This document shows positions 1 to 6,890 of a DNA stretch of 19,820 bases, in pieces. A program made the position numbers and the translations under genes. Position 1 is the first letter of the stretch, and each line of letters starts with the position of its first letter. This DNA comes from Lachnospiraceae bacterium (GTDB lineage Bacteria; Bacillota; Clostridia; Lachnospirales; Lachnospiraceae). The stretch lies in NCBI GenBank assembly GCA_017476305.1, contig JAFVAA010000054.1, forward strand, positions 1 through 19,820, given 5' to 3'. Below the pieces are notes generated by a model that searched no databases, was not told the origin of the DNA, and was given only the letters and a program-made list of their open reading frames with translations.

Positions 1-71
1 CAGTTAGCGGCAATACACTCCTTCGAGTAGTCAAGGCTACAGGTAGCGAATCAAAAGTACACAGTATCTGA
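1..71 (+). CDS. C-terminal end of an unknown upstream gene (partial)
   Basis: A reading frame is open from the window edge (first full codon at position 3) to a TGA at 69-71, giving 22 residues ending VKATGSESKVHSI. The composition looks like normal coding sequence, and the next gene follows on the same strand after 76 bases. Too little is visible to name a family. It could equally be a chance open frame of this length. Confidence 0.3.
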   Translation, partial: VSGNTLLRVVKATGSESKVHSI

Positions 72-147
72 ATGTATTGAACCACGATATTAAAAAGAAA
101 GGAACGTAGGTGTTTTAGCTTCTAAAAACATCATACAAGGTATAGTT

Positions 148-438
148 ATGAACATTCAAAACGTTTCATCAGTAAATCCCTATTCTAATATAACACCCAA
201 AACAACCGTTTCAGAAAACGATGAGAGCAAGACTAATTCCACAACAACCAATACTGACAGGGTGGATAAAGAAATAGAGCGATTAAAAGAAAAGAAACAG
301 AAAATTGAGCAGCAAATTCGTGCAACGGAAGATGACACACGAAAGGCAGCACTTCAAATTCAGTTAAGACAAATTGAGATGGAATTGTCTGAGAAAGATA
401 ATGATGCTTATCGCAGACAAAATGCTGTTGTTTCGTAA
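148..438 (+). CDS. FlxA-like coiled-coil protein
   Basis: Predicts 96 residues. Residues 1-35 are a Ser/Thr/Asn-rich, probably disordered stretch. Residues 38-85 are a strongly charged coiled coil of the type seen in FlxA-like proteins, a name-only family with no established role in Firmicutes. There is no signal peptide or membrane segment. The upstream ribosome site is weak (AAGG 8-9 bases before the ATG). The next gene starts 22 bases after the stop on the same strand, so the two are probably co-transcribed. The FlxA-like assignment rests on the overall pattern (short polar N-terminus, then an E/K/Q-rich helix) and is tentative. That it is a real gene is more certain than its name. Confidence 0.6.
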   Translation: MNIQNVSSVNPYSNITPKTTVSENDESKTNSTTTNTDRVDKEIERLKEKKQKIEQQIRATEDDTRKAALQIQLRQIEMELSEKDNDAYRRQNAVVS

Positions 439-460
439 ATCGGTATTTGTGGGGGAAAGA

Positions 461-1024
461 ATGAACATAATAAAAAGAATGGCAAAGCCCAAATTTAAAT
501 ATGATGATTTTGAAAATGCATTATATAAAGAAATATGTAGAATTATGCTAAAACATAGCGGTAATGATATATATGCTTTTTCCGTCAAGTATGAGCCTGA
601 TTTTACACCTTATATTGCCGTGGTAGAAAATTCAAAAAGTCATTTAGAAGAAACAGTTGGAAATGATACACAGAATTATTTTTACTATAAATATTGCGAA
701 GAAGAATGGGAAGATGCTGAAATAATCAAGGATTTGTCCGATCAACTATGCCACTATTACAATGATATAAAGAAATGGGCTTCGGACGATTCCTTGCTAC
801 AAGAGGAAACAATAGGCGAGCATAGGGACAAAATTATAGCCATCTGCGTTAATGTATTGATAAAAGTTAAGCAGTCAAAGGAATATGCAGTATTTCCTAA
901 TTTGAACCTTAATGTATATATAAGGGAGTTTTTATCAAACGAAGAAGAATTATTATTGTATCAAAAACTCAATGATAGAGAAGTGGTAAAAGAGTACAAA
1001 AAATATCTTTTGGGGAATCAATAA
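461..1024 (+). CDS. Hypothetical acidic cytoplasmic protein
   Basis: Predicts 187 residues from the ATG at 461, chosen because GGGGGAAAG lies just upstream; an ATG at 374 in the same frame would run through the previous gene and has no such site. The protein is rich in Asp, Glu, Tyr and Lys and has no membrane segment or signal peptide. A stretch near residues 30-50 (YAFSVKYEPDFTPYIAVVEN) looks like a beta-hairpin of an alpha/beta domain. I do not recognise the family. Its size, acidity and place after a small partner gene resemble many immunity-type proteins, but no toxin is visible, so this is only a guess. It is followed by a good terminator. Confidence 0.6.
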   Translation: MNIIKRMAKPKFKYDDFENALYKEICRIMLKHSGNDIYAFSVKYEPDFTPYIAVVENSKSHLEETVGNDTQNYFYYKYCEEEWEDAEIIKDLSDQLCHYYNDIKKWASDDSLLQEETIGEHRDKIIAICVNVLIKVKQSKEYAVFPNLNLNVYIREFLSNEEELLLYQKLNDREVVKEYKKYLLGNQ

Positions 1025-1073
1025 CTTCCTGTTTGTAAGGGAGAACGCAATTAAATATGCACATTTGACAGAG

Positions 1074-1109
1074 AGCATTTAGGAGCAAAATCTTAAATGC
1101 TTTTCTTTT
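1074..1109 (+). terminator. Rho-independent terminator after the 461-1024 gene
   Basis: AGCATTTA (1074-1081) pairs with TAAATGCT (1094-1101) around a 12-base loop and is followed by a T-rich run (TTTCTTTTT). It lies 50 bases after the stop codon and would end the two-gene transcript that begins near 148. Confidence 0.6.
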
Positions 1110-1152
1110 TGCCCTGCTGTTGTAAAGCATATAAAATCAGGCTTTTCAATAT

Positions 1153-1216
1153 CTCTTACCAAGGGTAAGAGCGCACTTCTATACATTCCCTTGCGGGAAT
1201 GTATGAGTGCGCCCTA
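1153..1216 (+). other. oriT: oriT of mobilization module 1 (RSF1010/MobQ-type nic region)
   Basis: A 10-bp perfect hairpin (1181-1190 with 1195-1204, loop TTGC) abuts AGTGCGCCCT at 1206-1215. This matches the known layout of RSF1010-family origins, an inverted repeat directly 5' of AAGTGCGCCCT, where nicking is after the second G (here about 1211/1212). A second, outer inverted repeat encloses the hairpin: GCGCACT (1171-1177) with AGTGCGC (1206-1212). A further hairpin, CTCTTACC/GGTAAGAG, lies at 1153-1171. The nic strand is the same strand as the downstream relaxase. The relaxase carries the MobQ tyrosine motif, which supports the pairing. Confidence 0.72.
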
Positions 1217-1223
1217 CGGGGTA

Positions 1224-1277
1224 CGGTGCTTCGCACCGAACAAGAGGGCGCTGCCCTCTTGCGCCGCCTTCGGCGGC
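1224..1277. repeat. Cluster of three tight GC-rich hairpins beside oriT
   Basis: Three perfect stem-loops lie in 54 bases: 1224-1229/1233-1238 (loop TTC), 1242-1249/1253-1260 (loop GCT) and 1263-1268/1272-1277 (loop TTC). None has a T-run. The block is much more GC-rich than its surroundings and sits just after the nic site. It is probably part of the transfer-origin structure or a transcription-pausing region. I see no gene in it. Confidence 0.6.
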
Positions 1278-1358
1278 TATCTCCCGTTTGGCTGTCCGCC
1301 AAGTATGGCACAGCTTTCATATTCAGTAATTGCATATCATTCATATCGTATCAGCTTC

Positions 1359-1398
1359 GACCGATTATCAAACGCAAAAAGATAGTCGGTCTTTTTTT
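1359..1398 (+). terminator. Intrinsic terminator in the leader of mob operon 1 (possible attenuator)
   Basis: GACCGATTATC (1359-1369) pairs with GATAGTCGGTC (1381-1391), with one wobble pair, around an 11-base loop, then seven T. It ends only 33 bases before the DUF3847 start codon. The gap holds the ribosome site and no room for a promoter. The mob genes must therefore be read through this terminator or have their promoter inside it. Confidence 0.7.
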
Positions 1399-1431
1399 GT
1401 TTATCAATCGAAACGGAGGGAACAAAAAATC

Positions 1432-1740
1432 ATGACAGACATTCAGAAATTGAAAGAGGAATTAGAACACGCAAAGAAAAAAGAAATGCAGGCGAGGCAC
1501 AGGCAAATGCGTTTGGAAAGTACCCTGTCCTACATGGAGGAAAAGCAGAAGAAAAATGAAAGGAATGCCCGCACACACCGCCTTGCAAACAAGGGCGGAA
1601 CGATAGAGCATTTCTTTCCCGAAACAAAAGATATGAGCGAGGAAGAATTTTTCAATCTGTTCCTCAACCTCATGGGCAAAAAGGATTTTCGGGGCATGGT
1701 TTCGGAGCAGATTAAAAACATACTTGGCGGAGGGGTGTAG
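1432..1740 (+). CDS. DUF3847 family mobilization accessory protein
   Basis: Predicts 102 residues from the ATG at 1432 (AACGGAGGG upstream). Residues 1-45 form a basic/acidic coiled coil, followed by the family signature ARTHRLANKGG and a C-terminal helix. DUF3847 proteins are encoded immediately before MobA/MobL relaxases in Firmicute mobile elements. A role as a relaxosome accessory or oriT-binding protein is inferred from that position, not proven. Its stop codon is 3 bases before the relaxase start, so translation is probably coupled. A second family member is encoded at 14540-14911 and shares the ARTHRL motif. Confidence 0.82.
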   Translation: MTDIQKLKEELEHAKKKEMQARHRQMRLESTLSYMEEKQKKNERNARTHRLANKGGTIEHFFPETKDMSEEEFFNLFLNLMGKKDFRGMVSEQIKNILGGGV

Positions 1741-1743
1741 CAA

Positions 1744-3504
1744 ATGGCACTTTATCATTTCCATGTGGACAGGCTAGGGAGGGGAAAGGGCTACAGCGCA
1801 ATTGCTGCAGCAGCGTACCGATCAGGAACGAAACTCTACGATGATTTTTACGGGGAGACACAGGACTACACCAAAAAGGGCGGCGTGGTGATGTCGGAAA
1901 TTTCCCTGCCGGTCCATGCCCCCGAACGCTATGCGGACAGGCGGACGCTTTGGACAGAAGTGGAGTACAAGGAAAAACATCCGAGAGCGCAGCTTGCTTA
2001 CAGCTTCGATATTGCCCTGCAGAATGAGTTGAGCATGGAGGAAAACATTGCGCTTGCGAGGGAGTTTATTCAAACCAATTTTGTTGCAAGGGGCATGGTG
2101 TGTGATTGGGCGGTACACAATCCCGACAAGGACGGAGGTATCCCAAATCCGCACTTCCATGTGTTAGTTCCTGTCCGTCCGTTAAAAGAAAACGGGGAGT
2201 GGGATGACAAGGAACGCCGCAGCTATGTCCTTGACGAGAACGGAGAGCGTATCAGGAACAAGGCGGGGCGATATGTTTTCAATTCCATACCTACAACGGA
2301 TTGGGGCAAGCCTGAGACATTGGAGGAGTGGCGGGAGAATTGGGCGGCGCTTGTCAATGCGAAGTTTGCGGAAAAGGGATTATCATGCAGGGTGGATCAC
2401 CGCTCTTATGCAGAGCAGGGGTTAGACCTTATCCCACAGGTGCATGAGGGTACAGCGGTCAGGCACATGGAGCAGAAAGGCATACAGACGGACAAAGGCG
2501 CATGGAATAAATGGGTAAAGAGGACATATTCCGCTCTGCAAAATATCCGCACCGCATTGAGCGAATTATCTGAATGGATAGTGAAGATTAAAGGGGAGAT
2601 TCAGGAGGAAATTCAGGCAGAGGAACGAAAGGCGGCACAGAAAGCGGATAAAAATACACCACAGAGGACAGCGCAAAAGAATATCCCCGCCATTGTGGAT
2701 TTTGTGAACGAGTATTTTGACGAGCGCAACAGAGTGGCGGAAACGTATGAGCGGGGGACAGTAAAGGCGAAGAACACCAACCTGAAAAGACGTGTCCATC
2801 TCTGCAATTACCTCATGGAGCATAAAATCATTACAGCGGAGGACTTGGAGAAGCGGATTGCAGACAGGAAGAGGAAAGCGGCGGAGATTGAGGAAAGTGT
2901 CAGACCAAAGGACGAGGAGCGGAAGAAGATACAAGCCAATCTGAAACTGCTTGCGGACTATCAGAAGTACCGTCCTGTCTTTGAGGCTTCGCAGAGGATT
3001 TTCTTTAAGGCGAGGAAAGCAGCGTATCAGGAGGAACACCGAAAGGAACTGAATATGTACCAGCGGGCAAGGAGGGAACTGTTAAAGGTTATCCCCGAAA
3101 GCACTCTGAACCGAATGGACAGCATGGACGAAATCGGGGCGAAATGGCAACAGCGGGCAGACAGACTTTCGGAAGAAATCGCCACTTCCCTTTCCAATGC
3201 GGGACGGGAACAGCTTGACACGGAAATCAAGACATTAAAAGAGATACGCAGGGCGGTTGACGAGGGCTTAAAGAAATGTGGCGCACAGTCAGGAGCAGGC
3301 AGAAGTGAAAAGCCACAACCGAAAGCACCCGCACGGGCGGGGACGGACACCGTAACGGGCGGGAAAAAGGAGCAGGAGAAATCTTCCGTCATGGAAGCCC
3401 TGAAACAAAATCAGGAGGAGATACGGAGGCGGGAAGAACAGCGGAAACAGCAACAGCAGAAAGAACAGCAAAGGAAACACAGGCATGGGGAGCAGGAAAT
3501 CTGA
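1744..3504 (+). CDS. mobA: MobA/MobL relaxase (MobQ type), module 1
   Basis: Predicts 586 residues. The relaxase domain is at about residues 1-260. Tyr25 in the AAAYRSG motif matches the catalytic Tyr25 of RSF1010 MobA, and a three-His metal site is formed by His125 and the PHFHV pair His137/His139. These enzymes nick one strand at oriT, bind covalently to the 5' end and are exported with it through a helper conjugation apparatus. The C-terminal half (about 270-586) is long helical, Lys/Glu/Arg-rich coiled coil ending in a Gln-rich tail, without a helicase or primase domain. The ribosome site GGAGGGG overlaps the end of DUF3847. The matching oriT is at 1153-1216. No type IV secretion genes are present, so transfer would need a helper element. 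Confidence 0.92.
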   Translation: MALYHFHVDRLGRGKGYSAIAAAAYRSGTKLYDDFYGETQDYTKKGGVVMSEISLPVHAPERYADRRTLWTEVEYKEKHPRAQLAYSFDIALQNELSMEENIALAREFIQTNFVARGMVCDWAVHNPDKDGGIPNPHFHVLVPVRPLKENGEWDDKERRSYVLDENGERIRNKAGRYVFNSIPTTDWGKPETLEEWRENWAALVNAKFAEKGLSCRVDHRSYAEQGLDLIPQVHEGTAVRHMEQKGIQTDKGAWNKWVKRTYSALQNIRTALSELSEWIVKIKGEIQEEIQAEERKAAQKADKNTPQRTAQKNIPAIVDFVNEYFDERNRVAETYERGTVKAKNTNLKRRVHLCNYLMEHKIITAEDLEKRIADRKRKAAEIEESVRPKDEERKKIQANLKLLADYQKYRPVFEASQRIFFKARKAAYQEEHRKELNMYQRARRELLKVIPESTLNRMDSMDEIGAKWQQRADRLSEEIATSLSNAGREQLDTEIKTLKEIRRAVDEGLKKCGAQSGAGRSEKPQPKAPARAGTDTVTGGKKEQEKSSVMEALKQNQEEIRRREEQRKQQQQKEQQRKHRHGEQEI

Positions 3505-3572
3505 AACAGGTTTACCGCTCCCGTTTGTTTTATTGGCAATCATGAAAAGACATTCAGAAACGGAGGAAAGGA

Positions 3573-3851
3573 ATGGAAAAAGAAATCGGAAAGAAAATGG
3601 AGCAGGAGGGCAGAGTCCCCACAAGTCTTGACAGGAGTGCAGTGCAATCAGAGGAAAAGAATATGCGGGAAACCGTACCGACATTCAGAAAGAAAATCGG
3701 CAACACCACCTATACGGTCAGGGTGCATTTTGACCAAAATTCCGAAGAAACTTTTGAAAAAAAAGTTCGGCGGCTCATCATCAACGATTGCCTGCAAACC
3801 GCAGAAAATGGGCATTTTTCGGAAAATGAAAAATTCCACACAACCCCTTGA
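3573..3851 (+). CDS. tnpW: TnpW family transposon-encoded protein
   Basis: Predicts 92 residues with a GGAGG site about 7 bases before the ATG. After a disordered N-terminus (1-37), the sequence TFRKKIGNTTYTVRVHF followed by a Glu-rich stretch and KKVRRLI is the conserved core of TnpW-type proteins. These are small proteins of unknown function found beside recombinases in Tn4451-like and related clostridial elements. They normally precede a serine recombinase gene. Here the next thing is the 3' end of an unrelated gene on the other strand, so the recombinase appears to have been lost. The final codons overlap a TTGACA sequence. Confidence 0.75.
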   Translation: MEKEIGKKMEQEGRVPTSLDRSAVQSEEKNMRETVPTFRKKIGNTTYTVRVHFDQNSEETFEKKVRRLIINDCLQTAENGHFSENEKFHTTP

Positions 3852-3860
3852 CAAAATGTA

Positions 3861-4442
3861 TCAGAACAATACCTTTTCAGGTACATGTGCGTAGAATACT
3901 CGCTTGGGGTTAAAGGATCGAATGTGCTCCCAGTCGCTCATTAACGGTGCATTCTCCGTATAGGCTCCAAGATACTCAAATGGTTCAAGGTCTCCGACAA
4001 AACAATCACCATCATCCAAAATAAGAGAAATGCTGTCATCACAATGACTTGGCGTGTGGATGATTTCGCCGTTAATACCTATGTGAGACAGGAAATCTCT
4101 GCTCTTTTTACAGGAGATAACAGTCGCCAACGTTTCATCGATTGGCGAATAAGAAATCTTGTCTCTTGCAAAAATGTCGTCCGAATAATGGATGAAGTCT
4201 TTTTGCACATCTACCACAAGTAGTTTCACGCCCTGCTTCATTAGCTCACTTATAAGTCCCATGTGATCCGGGTGATAGTGCGAAGCCAAAACATACTCGA
4301 TGTCTTTTACAGCAATACAATTCTGCTTTATCGCCTTATAGAAGGCAGGCAATGTTCCGACATAGTCCGTGTCAAACAGCAGACCGCCATTACCGCCCTG
4401 AACAAAAAACGTATTCGTGTTGCCGTATTTTAGTCTTATCAT
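3861..4442 (-). CDS. MBL-fold metallo-hydrolase
   Basis: Predicts 193 residues starting at 4442, with AGAGG upstream. The metal-binding motif HYHPDHMG gives His55, His57, Asp59 and His60. His133, Asp151 (VGDL) and His186 (YAH) complete the set of ligands of a binuclear metallo-beta-lactamase fold. The size fits a compact single-domain hydrolase of the lactonase/glyoxalase-II-like group rather than a true class B beta-lactamase; the substrate cannot be told. No signal peptide, so it is cytoplasmic. It converges on tnpW with 9 bases between the stop codons. It lies outside the 4621-17690 element. Confidence 0.85.
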   Translation of the reverse strand: MIRLKYGNTNTFFVQGGNGGLLFDTDYVGTLPAFYKAIKQNCIAVKDIEYVLASHYHPDHMGLISELMKQGVKLLVVDVQKDFIHYSDDIFARDKISYSPIDETLATVISCKKSRDFLSHIGINGEIIHTPSHCDDSISLILDDGDCFVGDLEPFEYLGAYTENAPLMSDWEHIRSFNPKRVFYAHVPEKVLF

Positions 4443-4760
4443 TGTTCTAACCTCTGCAAACCACGATTCTAATGTCCCTATTTTAACAGATATTTTTAAC
4501 AGTTACAAGGTATTATAGAATTCCTCTACAACCCTTGAAAACACTAAATTTATTGACAACAACTCACCGTTTTATGTTGCTCGATATTATATCCGTTCAA
4601 GGTCTTTTCCGAACTCTCACAAGGGAAAAAACAAGGGAAAGAAAATACGATAACATCAAATAACACAATATAATTTGATGGTCGGAATTAAAGATATGCT
4701 CACTGAAAAGCACACAATAATGACTGCTATACGATGAGTATGGAGAAAGGACGGATAAAA
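4443..4760. other. Gene-free region containing the left attachment site
   Basis: No convincing ORF. It holds the upstream region of the MBL-fold gene (a TATAAT reading leftward at about 4513-4518), an ATTATATCCGTT at 4586-4597 that recurs inverted at 17690-17701, the left 20-bp repeat (4621-4640), and an imperfect AT-rich hairpin CATCAAAT/ATTTGATG just inside it. The last 20 bases are the leader and ribosome site of the DUF6061 gene. Confidence 0.5.
4621..4640. repeat. attL: Left 20-bp direct repeat (putative attL core)
   Basis: AAGGGAAAAAACAAGGGAAA is identical to 17671-17690. The flanks differ immediately outside (preceding bases TCAC here, TCAT on the right). The repeat is purine-rich and low in complexity, but an exact 20-mer placed next to an integrase gene is unlikely to be chance. 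Confidence 0.68.
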
Positions 4761-5009
4761 ATGAGATTGATATATGCAACCTACAATGCACAATATAACT
4801 GTATAGATGTGAACTTTTATGAGGGATACATTATGCGAATTGATTGTAACACGGCAGAGGACGGTCTTAATACCACACCCAACTCGCAATGTGCACTTAA
4901 TGCACTTGCTATTGATGATCCGTTAGAATATGCACGATTGGTACTGAATAACGAAATGGCTGATTGGGTATGGGTACAGGATAATATATTTGTTTTGCCG
5001 TATTCTTGA
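4761..5009 (+). CDS. DUF6061 family small protein
   Basis: Predicts 82 residues from the ATG at 4761, chosen because GGAGAAAGGA lies 9 bases upstream; an in-frame ATG at 4734 lacks a site. The pattern of an N-terminal beta strand pair (MRLIYATYNAQYNCIDVNF), a conserved ED followed by an Ala-Leu-rich helix, and DPLEYARLVL near the end matches DUF6061, a family of unknown function common in Lachnospiraceae mobile elements. No membrane segment or catalytic motif is seen. It is the first gene inside the left end of the element. Confidence 0.65.
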   Translation: MRLIYATYNAQYNCIDVNFYEGYIMRIDCNTAEDGLNTTPNSQCALNALAIDDPLEYARLVLNNEMADWVWVQDNIFVLPYS

Positions 5010-5066
5010 AACATGGATATACCTACAGTAAATTATCCTATTGAGTTAAATACATAAAAATACGCA

Positions 5067-5219
5067 ATGCATACTTTAGAACTAAAAAAATACTATGAAG
5101 CAATACCTTCAGTAGCAATGATGAAATTTAAAATGACAGTAAATAAGGCTCGCTTCTTAGGGCGAGCCTATATTATTTGTAGTCTGCTCTTAATTCCTTT
5201 TGGGATTATTTCAATGTAA
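5067..5219 (+). CDS. Possible small protein or gene remnant (50 aa)
   Basis: An ATG at 5067 opens a 50-residue frame to TAA at 5217-5219: a helical, charged first half (LELKKYYEAIPSVAMMKFK), then NKARFLGRAY and a hydrophobic end (IICSLLLIPFGII). It reads like real protein sequence but has no ribosome site, and a stop lies four codons upstream, so it may be a fragment of a larger ancestral gene. It ends 5 bases from the convergent VanZ gene. The inverted repeat AGGCTCGC/GCGAGCCT (5146-5169) lies inside it. Confidence 0.35.
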   Translation: MHTLELKKYYEAIPSVAMMKFKMTVNKARFLGRAYIICSLLLIPFGIISM

Positions 5220-5224
5220 AAATT

Positions 5225-5881
5225 CTATTGTAGACTTTCCCATAAGGAACTTGATAATACAATATCCCATATTTTATTTGACACAAGAGGTTGAAAGAAA
5301 ACAGCAATCAAAAAAGTGGCTATTAAAATAATAACAGGTTCCCATTTCTTAGATGCGTTTTCAGCTTTTCTCAATATTTTTAATGGCAGTTCGAATGAAA
5401 ACCTTTTTCCGCAATAATATCCTAAAAATGTTCCCAATGTATTCGTTATCAAATCATCAACATCAGTAAGCCTATATGAAAATATCTGTAACAATTCAAT
5501 AAGGACTGATATTGCCAATCCCATAAGTACAGTTTTCTTTATTGAGCGATAATCTTTCCAAATGACAGGTAACAAAAAACCCAATGGCATAAATAGAATG
5601 ATATTGAGTATTGTGTTTCTGATATATGCAGATGGACTATTGAAAATATCAATCAATGGTATTAAATTGAACGTAAAATCAACTTTCATCTCATAGATTG
5701 TCGGAATACCTACCACAGAAAAAACAGCCATCAAATAAACTGCAAATACAAAAACCATAAACATCTTACCTAAGCTGCATTGTTTAAATAAAGCATACTG
5801 TAAAATAATTACAACAGGTATAATATAAATCATTGACGAAAAGCATGCTATTCCAATAGATAATAAAAATAACTTCACCAT
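5225..5881 (-). CDS. VanZ-family membrane protein
   Basis: Predicts 218 residues from the ATG at 5881, which has GGGAGG 9 bases upstream; the in-frame ATG at 5926 lacks a site. Membrane segments are expected near residues 3-30, 40-62, 90-105, 118-135 and 180-200. The VanZ-like core includes NLIPLIDIF, NIILFMPLGFLLPVIW, and the conserved acidic stretch IELLQIFSYRLTDVDDLITNTLG. VanZ proteins are associated with low-level teicoplanin resistance and with other lipid II-directed drugs, by an unknown mechanism. It is the only cargo gene on the minus strand, beside an ECF sigma factor and a VanY-like enzyme, which fits an envelope-defence cargo. Confidence 0.85.
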   Translation of the reverse strand: MVKLFLLSIGIACFSSMIYIIPVVIILQYALFKQCSLGKMFMVFVFAVYLMAVFSVVGIPTIYEMKVDFTFNLIPLIDIFNSPSAYIRNTILNIILFMPLGFLLPVIWKDYRSIKKTVLMGLAISVLIELLQIFSYRLTDVDDLITNTLGTFLGYYCGKRFSFELPLKILRKAENASKKWEPVIILIATFLIAVFFQPLVSNKIWDIVLSSSLWESLQ

Positions 5882-6107
5882 TTCTATGTCCTCCCAATTC
5901 ACTAATATTGTTTCTAATCTTACCACACCTTTATTTATAATTATATTAAGAGTTTCTTACTATTTTCTGATGATTTGTTTAAAACCTCTGTTGCCTTCTT
6001 TCTTCTTCGCAATCGTCAAATTTGAGCAGCTTAAACCGATAGGAGCTGGATAAAGTCTGAATGCTACCAGTATTGGAAAAATAAAAATCAAGAAATTATA
6101 TTTTTGA

Positions 6108-6135
6108 CTATCCTTTTGGCTGTGTCAGTTGTTAT
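6108..6135 (+). promoter_or_regulatory. Shared motif, copy 1: candidate ECF-dependent promoter of the sigma gene
   Basis: CTATCCTTTTG (6108-6118), 8 bases, then AGTTGTTAT (6127-6135). Exactly the same two blocks with the same 8-base gap occur at 6760-6787 before the vanY-like gene. The block spacing resembles the -35/-10 layout recognised by alternative sigma factors. It is located 59 bases before the sigma start codon. Confidence 0.55.
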
Positions 6136-6194
6136 TATATATAGACAGTTATTAAAAAGAGTGTAACACTCATACATCGGGAAGGAAATTATCA

Positions 6195-6701
6195 ATGAAT
6201 TTGGACTTTCTACTGGTAGAGAAAATAAAGAACGGAAATAGTAAGGCAGGAGATGAATTTGTAAAAAAATACTATTCGGATATATACCAATATTGCTTTT
6301 TACATATTCATGATCCGTATTGTGCAGAGGATATAACTCAGGAAACATTTCTGCGATTTTTTAAAACTTTAAATTCCTATACAGAGAAAGGAAAGATGAA
6401 GAACTATCTATACTGTATTGCTGGAAATTGTCTTAAAAATTATTACAAAAGGAAAAAAGAAATACTTTTGGACGATATGCCGGAGATATTGGAAGAAAAC
6501 ATTAACGATATTGAATTTAGACTGGATATCGAACAGGCTGTGGACGGACTTCCGGAGATTTTGAAAGAAACAGCTATTTTATATTTCTTTCAGCAATTAA
6601 AGCAGAGTGAGATAGCGGATGTATTAAAGATCAGCAAACCACTTGTAAAATATCGTATACGGGAAGCAAGAAAAATAATGTCGGAATATTGGAAGGTTTA
6701 A
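6195..6701 (+). CDS. ECF-type sigma-70 family RNA polymerase sigma factor
   Basis: Predicts 168 residues with GGGAAGGAAA upstream of the ATG. Region 2 spans about residues 10-80 (YYSDIYQYCFLHIHDPYCAEDITQETFLRFF). Region 4 spans about 115-165, with the helix-turn-helix QLKQSEIADVLKISKPLVKYRIREAR. No region 1 or 3, as in ECF factors. It would direct RNA polymerase to a small regulon, most likely the vanY-ABC genes just downstream, since the two transcription units share a motif in front of them. No classic zinc-finger anti-sigma gene follows. The membrane protein at 7583-8326, with a cytoplasmic N-terminus, is the only candidate partner. Confidence 0.9.
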   Translation: MNLDFLLVEKIKNGNSKAGDEFVKKYYSDIYQYCFLHIHDPYCAEDITQETFLRFFKTLNSYTEKGKMKNYLYCIAGNCLKNYYKRKKEILLDDMPEILEENINDIEFRLDIEQAVDGLPEILKETAILYFFQQLKQSEIADVLKISKPLVKYRIREARKIMSEYWKV

Positions 6702-6759
6702 TTTGCTGATGGGTAGTGGCGTGACTTTGCGATTACAAAACTCTTTTTTTGTTAGCAGC

Positions 6760-6787
6760 CTATCCTTTTGCTCCTCTGAGTTGTTAT
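6760..6787 (+). promoter_or_regulatory. Shared motif, copy 2: candidate ECF-dependent promoter of the vanY-ABC operon
   Basis: CTATCCTTTTG (6760-6770), 8 bases, then AGTTGTTAT (6779-6787), identical in both blocks and spacing to 6108-6135, while the surrounding sequence differs. It lies in the 189-base gap between the sigma gene and the vanY-like gene, which otherwise shows no ORF. The start codon is about 104 bases downstream, leaving a leader of roughly 90 bases. Confidence 0.55.
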
Positions 6788-6890
6788 ATATTTTGAAGGG
6801 GTAAATCTGGAGATGGCATAAAGTAATAGTCGCTTTTAATTTGTTTACTTCAGATGACTAATGAAAAATTGATGTACGAGGAGGAATAAA

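Larger units (their letters stand above)
1153..3853 (+). mobile_element. Mobilization module of a truncated transposon-like element
   Basis: oriT, DUF3847, MobA and TnpW form a compact plus-strand module known from Clostridia. An element of this type normally ends with a recombinase. It is missing here, and no direct repeat marks the right edge. The right boundary is placed just after TTGACA at 3848-3853; the left boundary is unknown. The module may still be mobilizable as part of a larger replicon, since origin and relaxase look intact. Confidence 0.45.

Noticed and set aside
1171..1278. Hairpin cluster as a CRISPR array or integron-type repeat
   Set aside because: The hairpins are all different in sequence and unequally spaced; there is no direct repeat-spacer pattern.
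1191..1385. ORFs on both strands across the GC-rich oriT region
   Set aside because: They coincide with hairpins and have repetitive low-quality composition and no ribosome sites.
3486..3527. GGGAGC/GCTCCC stem after the first relaxase as a terminator
   Set aside because: Only six base pairs with a loop of nearly 30 bases and an interrupted T-run; tnpW is probably co-transcribed.
5146..5169. AGGCTCGC/GCGAGCCT hairpin as a terminator for DUF6061 or VanZ
   Set aside because: No T-run on either side, and it falls inside a coherent 50-residue reading frame; kept only as a note there.
6037..6166. Open frame ending in a hydrophobic helix (TILLAVSVVIIYRQLL) as a gene remnant
   Set aside because: No start codon or ribosome site, and its DNA includes the shared promoter motif at 6108-6135, which explains the conservation better.
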